A stretch of DNA of 64,000 bases from Aldrovandia affinis (Eukaryota; Chordata; Actinopteri; Notacanthiformes; Halosauridae), in contig JAINUG010000026.1 of the NCBI GenBank assembly GCA_029706075.1, positions 1,657,001-1,721,000 on the forward strand, written 5' to 3'. The position numbers and the translations under genes were made by a program. Positions within the stretch are counted from its first letter, which is position 1, and the number at the start of each line of letters is the position of its first letter. Shown here piece after piece: positions 1-11,231 of this stretch. The notes under the pieces were generated by a model that saw only the letters and a program-made list of their open reading frames with translations, searched no databases and was not told where the DNA came from.

Positions 1-1302
1 TGAGACTGAACTAAAGTAAATCGCTGAAAGTAAATCGCCGTCCTCCAAGCAACCATTAATATCAGCGTATTGTATTTTTCACTTTAATTACATATTCATC
101 TGAATAATCTGATTAAAAGTAAAACGTATGGGTAGACAGCAATCGCTCTTCATTGCTTTCAATGAAAATGCTCAAAAAAACACCAGACTACTGGCCGATG
201 TACATACCCCTGTGGTTTGTGTTAATGTGTTAATTCATTAATGAGCAAAGTAGTCTTTCAAAGAGGCAAACATTTACCAGCCAACACGCACTAATACTAC
301 TTCTTTCAACAACACAGCATTAATACAAGAATGCTGTGGGTTGGCTGACGAGCGAGGATAAATACCACTCTGCTCCTCCGAATACAAATTTCTCTGAACA
401 TATTCTAAAATATTATTGAAACATTGAGGGAATGCTACTTGCTCATAAACAATGGTGATATACAACACAGGGCGCCTGGACAAAACAATGATAGTGTATG
501 AACTTGCATTTAGTGAATACTCACACTTATTAGCTTTTTTATTCATTTCTTTTCTGAAATATTTACACAAATATTTAATCATTTTTAAGCAGCACCAGAG
601 AGACTCAGATAGCGTTCCTCGGGTTGGTACAGATTCGTTGACCGTGGAGATGAATGGAGATGCTATTGCTGATTAAAGCAATCCCAAAAAGACAAGGGGA
701 AATAAGCTAATATTAGCAGTGATTTAAAAAAAAAATCACACTTCTAAAAGGCACATTTTAACATGTGTAAAAAATGTATATTGTTGTACTGTGGCTTGCT
801 AAATATGCAAAATAAATCTTTCCATTCCATTTCTGCTTACTGGCTGTCACCTGCCCTTCATCTTTGTAGTGCCAGAATGATCAATGTGGAGCCAAATGTT
901 GTTGCATACTTTAGTTACTCCCACATGCAGAATTTCACTCAAATAATGTATTTTAAATGTGAAAAGACTCATCCGATTTCCTAGGTAACACGCTGATGAT
1001 TAAATTATGAAATTAAATATAAAATAAAATGTGGATCCATGGTTTTACATATTTACAAGCTTATACATGGAAATACGTCCAACAGGGAAGGTGTGCTATA
1101 TATTCCACAATAATTACCACCTGTGGCTTCCACACCTCCACAATCAATGTAAAGTATGTGCATAGCTGTCAGTGGCGACAGTGCATATTTATATGGCAAT
1201 GCAGTAATAGCTTTGCATGGGTGAACATTTACAATGTGTGTCCAGTACATTTCTGTGTGTTGGGCATTTATTGCATGTTTATAGTTGTGTTTTGCCCAGC
1301 AC
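1..1302 (-). other. ncam2: ncam2 intron 8 (partial)
   Basis: Intron following the Ig4a exon, running off the left edge. It is AT-rich and I see no second-half Ig4 exon, no recognisable transposon coding and no RNA gene. A VASE-like mini-exon of about 30 bases could not be recognised by eye. Confidence 0.7.
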
Positions 1303-1448
1303 CTTGTCTCCATCAGTGAAGCTCCTCCCGTCACTTGTCCTCCTCCAGGAGATTTCGGGGAGTGGCTCCCCCTCGGCCGTGCAGGAGATCATGGCGGCAC
1401 TGCCCTCCACTGCTGTCACATTCTGCAGCTGGGTGATGTGGGGTTGAA
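1303..1448 (-). CDS. ncam2: ncam2 exon 8: first half of Ig4
   Basis: This 146-bp exon begins by completing Val and reads QPHITQLQNVTAVEGSAAMI, then SCTAEGEPLPEISWRRTS and DGRSFTDGDK. It carries the first Ig4 Cys, the core Trp and a potential N-glycosylation site (NVT). The GEP-PEI-W and F-GDK pattern distinguishes NCAM2 from NCAM1. The acceptor is ctgcacctgcag. The apparent donor after the Lys codon is gtgctg, which fits the consensus poorly beyond GT. The exon ends in phase 0 at the junction that in NCAM1 hosts the optional VASE exon. The other half of Ig4 is not in the window. Confidence 0.93.
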
Positions 1449-4400
1449 CTGCAGGTGCAGGGCAAGATGAGAGGAGGAGGGGCATAGAATGAGAGGACAG
1501 GGGGGAGGGAGAGTGTCAGTACATGGACTGAGAAGACAGTAATGCATACCAAAAAGCACACGCATAGAGCTGTTCTGTGCCTCGCAACACCACACATAGG
1601 ACAGTTCTTTACCTATCGACAGTACACACTCACTGTGTCATCTCTCTAAAGTGTAATTATTCAAGGTTTTTTCATTGCCAACAATACTGTTATTTAAAAG
1701 TAGCAGACTCTAATTACATTATCTGTCTTTATTTCTCTCTTTCAATCTTTTTTTTCGGTTTTTATGGTGACTGGGTTGGAAGAGCAGTGGCTAAACACCG
1801 GGGAGATATGCACGTGCACAGCTCTACCCCTCTAGTCAGAAAAGGACCAATTTACCTCTGTGCATCTGTGGTTCACTCAATGTTCTGAGCAAGGTCAGTG
1901 CTGCCTGTCAGTATGTCTGTGCTTCTACACTGCTTTCGAAGGAGCATACTCAACAGCCAGGTAGGTATCTGAAACTCCTCTTGCCTCCATTTCGCCGCCT
2001 ACTCTGTTCACAGTGGTGTCACTGAGACACACCAAGTGGCTCCTGCTCCTTGGCATCTTAATGGCCGTCCTCCTGCAGCCAGGGGGAATCTTTAACACCC
2101 CACGGCTGTGTCAATGAGCCGTCCTGAGGTACTGCTCTCTGGCTAAACAGCGCTCTCAGCATGGTGTTCCAGCACAGTTCTACAGCTGCTCTCTGTCTCC
2201 TAGAGATAAGCTACTTCCAGAAATGGCTGTCTGAGTCACCCGTACATGACAAGGGCAAGCACCTCATGCGATGAATTATGAATAACATAGCTCTTTTTTT
2301 CTTACTCTAGGAGGCATAAAAAGCATGTAGTAAATATGTAAATAAACGAATTGAATAAAAACACAATTTCGGATTTAAAGATGTGTGGAAGGATCAAATG
2401 CCCATCTCAGTTTGCCACGGTGACCCCCGGGGGTGGCGGATGGATCTAGAATGAATCGGTGCGTTCCGGATCGCTGAACAATGAACGCAAACACAGGGGA
2501 AAGAATTGAGACGCGTCCCGGGCATGGGGAGTTGCAGCAGCTCCGATGTGCTTTTGACTGATTAATAACTTTCATGATTAAAACATGATTGAACAAAACA
2601 AAACAAAAAAGCCACAAGAGGCTGGGGCCAAAAGCGAAGTGTTTCACCCGGGGGAAAGGAACCAGGCAGAACACCTGGTGGGATAGGCGGCATGCCAGGA
2701 CGCTTCAGCCAAGCCAGGCCTTTACCGTGGGGATCCCCCCCATCGAAATGGCCTCTGGTGTTGCCGGGACTGAAAGAGGCAGTGCCACGCACGGGACCTG
2801 GCCACATTTACCATTCAGCGGCCTTTCGGTCTGAGTGTCTGCCCTGAAGCTACAGGGTGGAGAGTCTGATACCCAAGCTGTGCTGTGCCAAGCACCCTGC
2901 TGAGCCATGTCAGGACTGGATTTCTACAGCACTTACTTCCTGAGTAGACCCATGCCATGAGTCGGTTTTCCTTTACAGGATTGTCACTATTGACGCAGGT
3001 GACTGTCTGAGCGGTGATGTATGGGTAAGTCACCGGGGACGATTTCTAATCTAAGAAAGCTCTGATACGTCAAGCACAAATGGAAAAACAAAACATTGAA
3101 ATAGTTTTCATTTCTTATTTGTTCCAGTTTTGCTCTTGTTCTAGTTTTTCCAGCTCCTGTAGGTTAAGGTACCTCTTGTTAAACTGTAGTGAGTGGAGGA
3201 GGTTATTTGCACAGATGTCTTAAATACAGTAGATGGGATACTATAAGACACTGTGCTCAATACAGTGCTCAGAAAATCGATAATAGCATCACTCCTGTTC
3301 AGCTCATTAGCAGGCTAATTGGTGTACAATAGTTTTCCCCTCCAGGTAAGATCATGTAGTAAGTGATCTGCGGTGGTGCTATTAACCTGATAAATATATA
3401 TTATTGAGTAGCCCATAGGGTAACTGCTAATGAAATTACAGAGTAATTTACAATCCTTGTGCTCTGCGGTTGAGACGCATTCATGTTAAAAAGGAGGATA
3501 TGTGTGTGGAGGTGTGTGTGTGTGTGTGTGTGGTGTAGGGGGATGGAACAGAGCTGAGCATTTACAATAGAGGCCACACAAATAAATAGATATAAGTGAT
3601 TTATGAAAACAAAGAAATATAAACCATTCCAACATTCAGTTTGTTTTCTGCTGGTCTCTATTAATGTGTTTTGTGTCCAAATATGACCACCATGTTTTTA
3701 GCTCATATGTCTTGGTAGGAGAGTTGTTTTGTTTCTGTGTGTTGTCTCCTGATATGATTGTTATTCTGTTTGTTATTGTGTGTCTAGATGGGACATTTAT
3801 CTGGTGTTTAAATATTGTTTCTTGCAAGGTCTGTTATGCTGTATGTAAAGTGATGTCAGGCATAGCGAAAAACTTGCTTTAATGAAGAAGAACTTTACCT
3901 ACATATTTCATTATGGCTTCATGCACAGGGAAATTCACATTTCAGTTGCTAAGAGACAGCAGTGGAAATCTTGTGACAGGAACTGAGACACATCCCTGAC
4001 CTATCACTCCCTTGAGGACCCAGTGGTTAAAAGACTTGCATAGGAGCATTACCACAAAAGGACCTTACTGCTTTATTAATGCTTCTGAGATGTTTGCTTT
4101 ATGTTTGCTTCTGAGCAATGGTAAAGTTTACTTTCTCTCATTTTCTACTTAAAAAACAAGAAACCCATAAGAAATATGAGAAAGCACGAGAAAGTTCCAA
4201 CTAGCTTATCTATGCTTTTCATTTTGCCTACAGTGCAACACTGTGTTAAGCCTAGTCTTACTCCTAGGGCCGCTTCAGTCCTGATAAGCCATGTATTAGT
4301 AACTGTCTGAAAATATGTATTAGTATGAAAGTGAAATATAGCCAGTAATAATTTTCACCTATACCATTGTTCTGCTAACAGAGCTCTACTTGAAATTTTT

Positions 4401-7400
4401 AAAAAGCGATTAAAAATTATAGCTGCAAGCAACGATAACCACATCAGCAAACCACCCTGAATGGGAAGTAATACGTGCAGAAAAAATATGTTGGACACAT
4501 TGTTTCTAAAGTTGGAACTCTTATTCCAATAAAATGCTAAATGGTGGGGCCTCAGGTAGTGTAATGGTCAAAGCATTCACCTGGAATGCAAGTTGCCTAC
4601 TGCAGCCACAGTTCAAAATCCAACTGCGCCAGTCTGGCGCATGATAATAAAAAAAATTGGGTTATGGTTTGTGAGAAAATGTTTATATTGTGATTTCCAT
4701 ATAATTCAAAATAGTGCAAAATCTACTTAAGGGAAAACCATAGGTCCTTAAGGAATATTTGTTCTATGAGTGGAGAGAAATCTAGGAAAGAATAATTCTG
4801 ACAATAGGTCAAATGGGTCAGATTTATGGACTCTACAAACATACCAAGTTTGGTGAGTTTTTGATCATTCCTGTGGATTTTACAGCCATTTTTGCAAAAG
4901 TAGCAGAACATTTTTTTTTTAAACAGGAGAAAACCCATAGGGTTCCAGCACCTACAATGATTGGGCCCCTAATTAAAGAGAATTTGTATTTTTTTTAATC
5001 CTCTGATCTGCCAAGTTTTGCCAAGAGGAGATTAAAGGGGTTATCCATAAAAGTTACTGTCAATGTTCCTGCAGCAAAAGGAATGACACCACCCTATTAA
5101 AACATTTTCAGATTCATTAAAATTGGTTATGGAGCTTTTTTAGCATTACTGTGACCATCTGTATTTCCACTGGAACCACCTCACTTTTTTATTGGCGTGT
5201 CATTAAGATGATTCCTAAAATTAAAATACCACCTGCTCCTTTGTGATATAAGGCAGGTGGGATATTGCTATTTCCTGAATAAATGTCAAAATATATACTT
5301 TTGTGCAGCTGGATTAACATATGGTTAATAGATTATAATGTGCTTTCTAATTTCGATCTGTTTTGCTTATAAATACTCGCACAGAGGTTTTACCCAGTGA
5401 GCCACTATTACACTCAAATTTTAATTTACAGTTAAGTTGCGATGGAACACATGTTTTATGATAGAGGCTCTGCTGCATATGTTTTTCAAATAATGTGGAT
5501 TAATTCCCAACCACCTCCTCTCTTAAAATAAGTTCTACAGTAGAGAATGTTGTTGTACAAGCAAAGTGGTCAGGAGTGGCATACCTATCTCACCTATTTT
5601 ACCAAATTGCAATATAAACCACTTGCAACTCTTACTACAACAGGGCTACAGCACTCTTTTTATGCAACAATCACGTTGCATCAAATAGACTCATTGGTTT
5701 CTCTGTTGCTATGTTAATGTAACATGCATAATAATTAACTGACATCATAGAAGTGGTCCTTTGGATGATACCCTTTATCAATCTACATTCTTGTGGATTT
5801 TCCACGTTGCAGAGCTTCTACTTGCAATTTAATAACTAAATGTATGTCTTCTTACTTTTTTAGTTTAAACCTATATTGTTTCCCTTCTGTTTTTCCGAGA
5901 GCATCAATCTCCTTCTTATAGTGTGCTGCCCAGAACCTTGAGTTACACTCAATACTTCTTGCTCTATATTCTTGAATCCTGGTTGCCTTTTTACTGCTTC
6001 TGCACCATGTCTAGATTCAGATAACTGTGGGTGTTTTCTTTTGTGCATGCTTGTATGTGTGTGTGTGTTTGTGTGCCAGTAAGGTAAAAGTATGTTTCCC
6101 ACCAAGCTTTGTATAACAGAACTCCTCATCTAATAGTACTAGTTTAAAAGTGCACTTTGATAGACCGGTGCTTATACATAGAAAGGATTTTGATGACTAT
6201 GGAATAAATTTCCATACATTTACATGAAACGGTGATGCATAGTAACCTCTGTTATCTACAAGAATGCTGGCAGATTTATGAAAATATGAATCGTAATTCC
6301 TCTCAATAAAGGATGTGTCTGACATTTAAAAAAATAATTTAGCACTCTGTTTAGAAACCTGTAAGAGCTTCACAGTTGACACAGATGTGCTCCTGGGACC
6401 GAATGACTGTTACAGACATTACTGTCAGGTGTCACAGCACATAGCATTACTCAGAGGTCCGCCATTTATCCGCACCCCCTCCATGTCTCCCTGCTCTGTC
6501 TCTATCCTCGGTAGAAGTGGTAAGTCATGAAATGTCGTAAGCGGGGGATTCGGGGGATTATGCAGTGTGATTGAACCTCAGACTCGGGACACAAGTGAGT
6601 GATCGTTTGGTTGGAGAGTGACATCACAGCCCTATGGCCCAGGAATCTGATCCAGTTTGTTGTCCATTACTACAAACATGTTGCTCACATCGTGTCTTTG
6701 TGTGTGTGTGTGTGTGTGTGTGTGGCTTCCATCTATTCCCAGATGGAAACCTCCCAAATGCGGTGGATCGGAGGGGTGTAATCAAAGAGTGAGTCAAGGC
6801 TTGAATTGGATCTGGCCATGGCCCCAGATCCATCACGCTATAGTATGAATTCCGTTCCCCACTGATTGCTGAAATGTAACTTGAGTAATTACATTTCAAA
6901 ATGCTCTGCACGCCGATCAATAGACTGATGCAATCATGTTGCCCTGGCTAGTTACCGGAGATTGTGAAAGAACAGCAGTGGGTAAACCAATGAGGGTCTT
7001 TATACCTCTAATAATGGATAATACCTATAATAAGGTCTGACAAAAGAACTTGCAATTTTATTAGCATGGGCTGTGTGGTCTGTATAATCTCTATGCCGTA
7101 TTCATTAAAATAAGTAAAATAAGAGTTCCATTATGTTAATATACATTTTGTTACACAGGTGTTTAGAAAGGGAAAGTGGATGGCATAGGATGGTGGTATC
7201 TGAAATGAACGAAAAAACTTTATTTTCATTTTTAGTGTAGCATAAGAACACAATAATACTATAGGCACATATGTTTTACACTAGGGAAACTCTCAATGTC
7301 TAAATGAAATGTCATAAAATAAACAGATTTTTTTGTTTCATTACTGGAGTTTTAATTACTATTTTTATATTACTTTTAAATGGAAGGTGAACTTAGGAAA

Positions 7401-7780
7401 CTGCAGAATTGCAATATTTCACAAATAATATGCAAGCATCATAGACGTGTTATTGAAGTTGCGCAGTAGAAAAATACAGATTCCACCATCAATAATTTCA
7501 ATTATTGGGCAATATAATAATAGTAAAAGAATTACACTGAAATCGACTGCACAGTAGCAGTATGTAAATATTGGGCCTGTGGTTGTAGGATTTGACTATT
7601 AACCCCATCTAAAGTCCAGGTTTAACTAGTTAAACTAGTTAAAGTTCTTGATACCTTTCCATCTCATGAACTGCTCTATGTCAGAGGTGGGTTAGGTGTG
7701 GTGCTCTTCTATTTCTTTCTCCTGAGAGGACATCAAAACCATTGCACACAGAGGAAGTGAAGTATTATGTTATTTCTTAC
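1449..7780 (-). other. ncam2: ncam2 intron 7
   Basis: A 6.3-kb intron between Ig3b and Ig4a. It holds a tRNA-SINE head near 4.55 kb and two short TG tracts (about 3512-3532 and 6699-6722). A GC-richer patch at about 2390-2900 has no coding, CpG-island promoter or repeat identity that I can support. The remainder is ordinary AT-rich intron. Confidence 0.75.
4548..4660 (+). repeat. tRNA-derived SINE head, 5' portion
   Basis: The segment starts GGGGCCTCAGGTAGTGTAAT and shows an A-box-like TAGTGTAATGG, a degenerate B-box-like AGTTCAAAATCC, then CTGCGCCAGTCTGGCGC. The same head and the same post-B-box CAGTCTGGCG sequence occur on the minus strand at 34.3-34.56 kb. It seems to lack the tail seen in that copy. 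It is a degraded retroposon, not a functional tRNA gene. Confidence 0.6.
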
Positions 7781-7941
7781 CAAACACCTTGAGGAAGAGC
7801 TCCTGCTCCGTCTCCCCAGCCTTGTTGCTGGCCTTGCAGGAGTAGGAGCCCCCATCGTCCTGTCTGATGCTCCGAACCGTCAGCATGGTGCCCCTTTCCT
7901 TTAGAGTGTACTGATTCGATTCCTCAATCTGCTTCCCCCGC
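7781..7941 (-). CDS. ncam2: ncam2 exon 7: second half of Ig3
   Basis: This 161-bp exon reads [20 protein letters not shown], then [18 protein letters not shown] and [15 protein letters not shown]. The D-x-G-x-Y-x-C signature and second Ig3 Cys are intact, and NKAGE matches NCAM2. It has 53 whole codons with one leading and one trailing base. The donor is gtaaga at 7780. The acceptor ends gcttatag but is preceded by about 200 bases of TG-rich repeat instead of a plain pyrimidine tract. Because 161 is not a multiple of three, skipping this exon alone would shift the frame. Confidence 0.94.
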
Positions 7942-7949
7942 CTATAAGC

Positions 7950-8155
7950 AAGCACATGCAGCACGCACACATACACACACACATACAAACAAATACACAT
8001 ACAGGCATGCACACACATAAACACATGAACACAAACACACACACACACACACGCATGCATACATACATGCACCCACATAGACATACACATGAGTGTGTAC
8101 ACACACACACACACACACGCACGCACACACACGGACACATACACACGCACGTGAT
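7950..8155. repeat. CA/TG-rich dinucleotide tract beside the exon 7 acceptor
   Basis: Roughly 200 bases of imperfect (CA)n on the plus strand, which is (UG)n in the ncam2 transcript. It ends within about 15 bases of the AG of exon 7. Long reading frames across it are artefacts of the repeat. Confidence 0.9.
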
Positions 8156-8701
8156 ACTCATTACTACAGTACAGCAAGAAACATGTCTCCAAGGAAATAG
8201 TAAATTCAAGTTCTTGAAATCTGAGGAAAAAGTCTGAGGAAAAGTCTCAAACTGCAGCCTGGGAGCAGGCGGAAATGAAGCGCAAGTTCATTCAGTATGT
8301 GGGGGAGGGCTAACATGGGAAATTGTATCTGAGATTGCCTACACAACCAGTATACAGGAAATTTCACAGAAAGTGAATGAGTAAGGGAGGGTAGAGACTT
8401 AAGCAAAACTGACTTTACTTTTGAAGGGGTTTGGGTGTGTTTTTCCACAGACCTGCCTATAATTGAATTTCCAGTAATTCAGATCAGGTGAGAGAGCCAC
8501 GATCTTCTATGCATCTAACTAATCATATTCATAAACACGTTTTATAATATTACAAACAAACAACCAAAAAAAGATTCTCAAGGGAGACCCACAATGCACT
8601 ACAGTGAAATCTTATTCGCACTGACAGTCATCTTTGTGGAGAATTTCAACCAATCGTGCTGCATTGTGTTTATTTTTATATGGTTTAGCATTTTATTATT
8701 T

Positions 8702-8970
8702 AATATCGCCTGGTATAGGAGAGTTTATTTCATATTGCCTGGTATAGGAGAGTTTATTTAATATTGCTGGTATAGGAGAGTTTATTTAATATAGCTGGTA
8801 TAGGAGAGTTTATTTAATATCGCTGGTATAGGAGAGTTTATTTAATATAGCTGGTATAGGAGAGTTTATTTAATATCGCTGGTATAGGAGAGTTTATTGA
8901 ATATCACTGGTATAGGAGAGTTTATTTAATATCGCTGGTATAGGAGAGTTTATTTAATATAGCTGGTATA
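8702..8970. repeat. 28-bp minisatellite, about nine units
   Basis: Tandem units built on GGTATAGGAGAGTTTATTTA followed by ATATCGCT, ATATAGCT or similar. I count nine copies of the GGTATAGGAGAGTTTAT core plus a partial tenth (GGTATA). The units are nearly identical, differing mainly in the last few bases, which suggests recent expansion. Confidence 0.92.
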
Positions 8971-9408
8971 GTACACAAGCGCTCAGCCACTAAATCTGCG
9001 AACAGAATAGGGAGTGGGGAAAAATAGAAAGAAAAAGAAAAGAAAGGAAACCCCGGAACAAAACTTTACGGGAATAAAATCAACAGAAAAAAACCCTAAA
9101 AGGGCGAATACTCCTCACCGAGGAGCTAATAAAATAAATAGCTATAGAGACTTTAGCTCTGGGGAACATTAGCCCCGATAAACAAAGAATAAATCTCAAA
9201 AGGAAAACCACCGAAGTGGTGAGCTTAAAACCCTTAGTTTGGAGATGATAAATCTCCCTAAAAGGTTACCACAGAGTGGTGATGCTAAACCTTTATATAG
9301 AGATGAATAAGTAGTACCTTCTCTCTTTAACTGAGAGAACCACAGGGTGGTGAAACTAGACCTTAGTTCAGAATACCGGCTAGAGCGTAACAATTAGTTA
9401 GTAAATAG
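8971..9408. other. Unidentified hairpin-rich segment interrupting the minisatellite
   Basis: About 440 bases with base composition and structure unlike their surroundings. At least seven short perfect or near-perfect hairpins occur in a row: CTCCTCACCGAGGAG, GGGGAACATTAGCCCC, CCACCGAAGTGGTG, GGAGATGATAAATCTCC, CCACAGAGTGGTG, CTCTTTAACTGAGAG and CCACAGGGTGGTG. The CCAC-loop-GTGGTG hairpin recurs three times at intervals of about 60-75 bases. The flanks look like two parts of the minisatellite: GGTATA on the left, and GAGTTTATTTGACATGGCCTG on the right resembles a diverged unit. No coding frame or known element family was recognised. Confidence 0.6.
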
Positions 9409-9632
9409 AGTTTATTTGACATGGCCTGGGGTAGCACTGATCTGTCTGCTGGAAAACAGGCCTGGAGAATACTCATTTGTAAAATCCAGCAATCATTGCA
9501 TTCAGGTTTGGGGACAGCAAAATTCAACAGGAAAAGAGAACACATTAGCCACACACAGGGCACACAAGGGAGTGTTTGTTTTTGTAATCCAGTACAAGCA
9601 ACAACCCAGCAATCATATTGATTTGAGTGTAC

Positions 9633-10754
9633 TAGGGCTGTGACGGTATGAAAATTTCACGGTATGATAATCATACTACTCAATATCACGGTTTTCGGTA
9701 TATCACGTATTTCGGTTTTTAAGCAAAAAAAAAGTATCACACAAAGTTTACAACTCGATCTGTTTATGGCTCTTTGCAGATTTATATACCATCTTAATTG
9801 AAAAATGAAACAAAAAATGCAACTGAATATAGTTCACTCCTTGTAATTGTATGTTTAAATTAATTTAAATCATTCACTTTGGGAATTAAGAAACATTTTG
9901 CTTTATCAGCTTATCGGATCTGGTACTATATTTAGCTGCTCACTTTTTTGTGAAGGATGATGCTCACGCTGGTGGAATGCAAGGCTTGACTTGTTCCCTC
10001 TGGCCATTACGTTTCCCACATTCTCTACAGATGGGAGATCCGTTCTCAAAAACAACACAATCTTTTTTTCTGAATCCAAAGTGAGTCCACACGGATGAAC
10101 AAATTCGCTTTTTGGGTGGATATAATTCATCATTACAGACCGCCTCGGCATTGGAATCAGCGCCGGACATCGCAAGTTTTATAAGGGAATGCAAACTGAG
10201 ATTTATACCGTGTAGCTAGCTAGCTAATACCCCTTTCACACACAAAACCTGGGGTTGACACGGGATATTGAACGCGGGTTCAACCCATTTACCCATTCAG
10301 ACCACACCATCCCTCGTAATCCTTTAAATACTGAGAAATTGACCAAAACATTGGTATATTCTAAAAGACAAACTTGTTCACGTGAAAATCAGTATAAACA
10401 CATCTACATTTACAAGTATTATAGCCTATTTTTGCTATAATATATAACAGCTATTGTGGAATGCGAGGGATCTGTCTGCATGTGCCCAATCGCGTTGTAA
10501 ACAAAACAAAATGCAACAATAGCCAAAGAGGTGGTCTGATTATATGACATTAGCAGACACCCCAGGTCCAGTATATTATTTAATATGGGTTATTTAGACA
10601 TTTTACTAGGGTAATGATTTAAATATTTTTCCCGCATGAAAATAGCTTTTGCCATGCAATTTGCTATCATGGTATTACGTTAAGTTTATGATAGTACTAT
10701 TTCATATTTTAATATTGTGGTATACGCTCATACCGGTATACCGTCACACTCCTA
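9633..10754 (-). mobile_element. hAT-type DNA transposon, non-autonomous, with BED-finger remnant
   Basis: The element is bounded by terminal inverted repeats: TAGGGCTGTGACGGTAT on the left and TAGGAGTGTGACGGTAT as the reverse complement of the right. Both sides are flanked by the 8-bp duplication GAGTGTAC (9625-9632 and 10755-10762), which is diagnostic of hAT. At 1,122 bp it lacks a full transposase. A minus-strand remnant at about 9906-10190 encodes a BED-type zinc finger. Confidence 0.9.
9906..10194 (-). pseudogene. BED zinc-finger fragment of a hAT transposase
   Basis: In one frame the minus strand reads KKRICSSVWTHFGFRKKDC, then VVFENGSPICRECGKR. In a neighbouring frame it continues SLAFHQREHHPSQKSEQLN. 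This is the pattern of a BED finger: aromatic W-x-H-F, paired cysteines C-x2-C, then paired histidines. The two parts are in different frames, so at least one frameshift separates them. BED fingers bind DNA in hAT transposases and in host ZBED genes. No catalytic domain follows within the element, so it is a transposase remnant and not a host gene. Confidence 0.7.
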
Positions 10755-11113
10755 GAGTGTACACTCCCAGATATGGGTTTAACAGGAAGAGTGGCCCAGC
10801 CTGGGGCATGTACTGAAAACAAAGAAGTCAGCCCATGGTGTGTACTGAGAGCTGAGAACAGTCCCATCCCATCCTCCTATTAAATATGCTGTTTGTATAT
10901 TCAGCCAGAGACAACATCTATTACATGTATTACAAATATACTTGTCTGATAGAAGACACAAATATGAGTGTGTTGGCCAACAGGCTTTTACTGTACACTA
11001 GAGAAGATATTGTATGTACAGTACACTGGTGTGATAGTATCCAGTGTACAGTATACTGGGGAAGGTATGACAGTTTCAGGTATACTGTAGATTAAGATGG
11101 GACCGTGACTTAC

Positions 11114-11231
11114 CTGTGCCAGGTGACCTCAGGGTCAGGTGAGCCATAGGCTCTGCAGGTGAATGTTACAAACTCCTGATCGTCAGCAGTGGCGTTGAAT
11201 GACTGCTGTGGTACAGACAGCACTGGAGGAA
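11114..11231 (-). CDS. ncam2: ncam2 exon 6: first half of Ig3
   Basis: This 118-bp exon is too short to stand out as an ORF but is clear by homology. It reads PPVLSVPQQSFNATADDQEF and then VTFTCRAYGSPDPEVTWH. It has the first Ig3 Cys, the core Trp and a potential N-glycosylation site (NAT). Mammalian NCAM2 has the matching PPAIS-PQKSFNATA start. The acceptor is ctcttacag and the donor is a consensus gtaagt at 11113. The two trailing bases AG join G of exon 7 to make Arg. It sits alone, with a 16.7-kb intron on its 5' side and a 3.2-kb intron on its 3' side. Confidence 0.94.

Larger units (their letters stand above)
7942..11113 (-). other. ncam2: ncam2 intron 6
   Basis: A 3.2-kb intron within the Ig3 coding region. 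From its 3' splice site backwards it contains the TG/CA tract, an AT-rich stretch, the 28-bp minisatellite with a hairpin-rich insert, and a complete hAT-type element. About 10763-11113 is unremarkable. Confidence 0.75.

Noticed and set aside
2390-2900. GC-richer patch with overlapping frames on both strands
   Set aside because: No homology, splice structure or promoter motif recognised; the frames are short and probably chance.
7770-8192. 140-residue minus-strand frame starting in the TG tract
   Set aside because: Only its last part (from 7941 down) is the real exon 7; the Cys/Val-rich beginning is repeat translation upstream of the splice acceptor.
8702-8970. CRISPR-like regularly spaced repeats
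   Set aside because: The units abut with no unique spacers and the context is vertebrate; this is a minisatellite.
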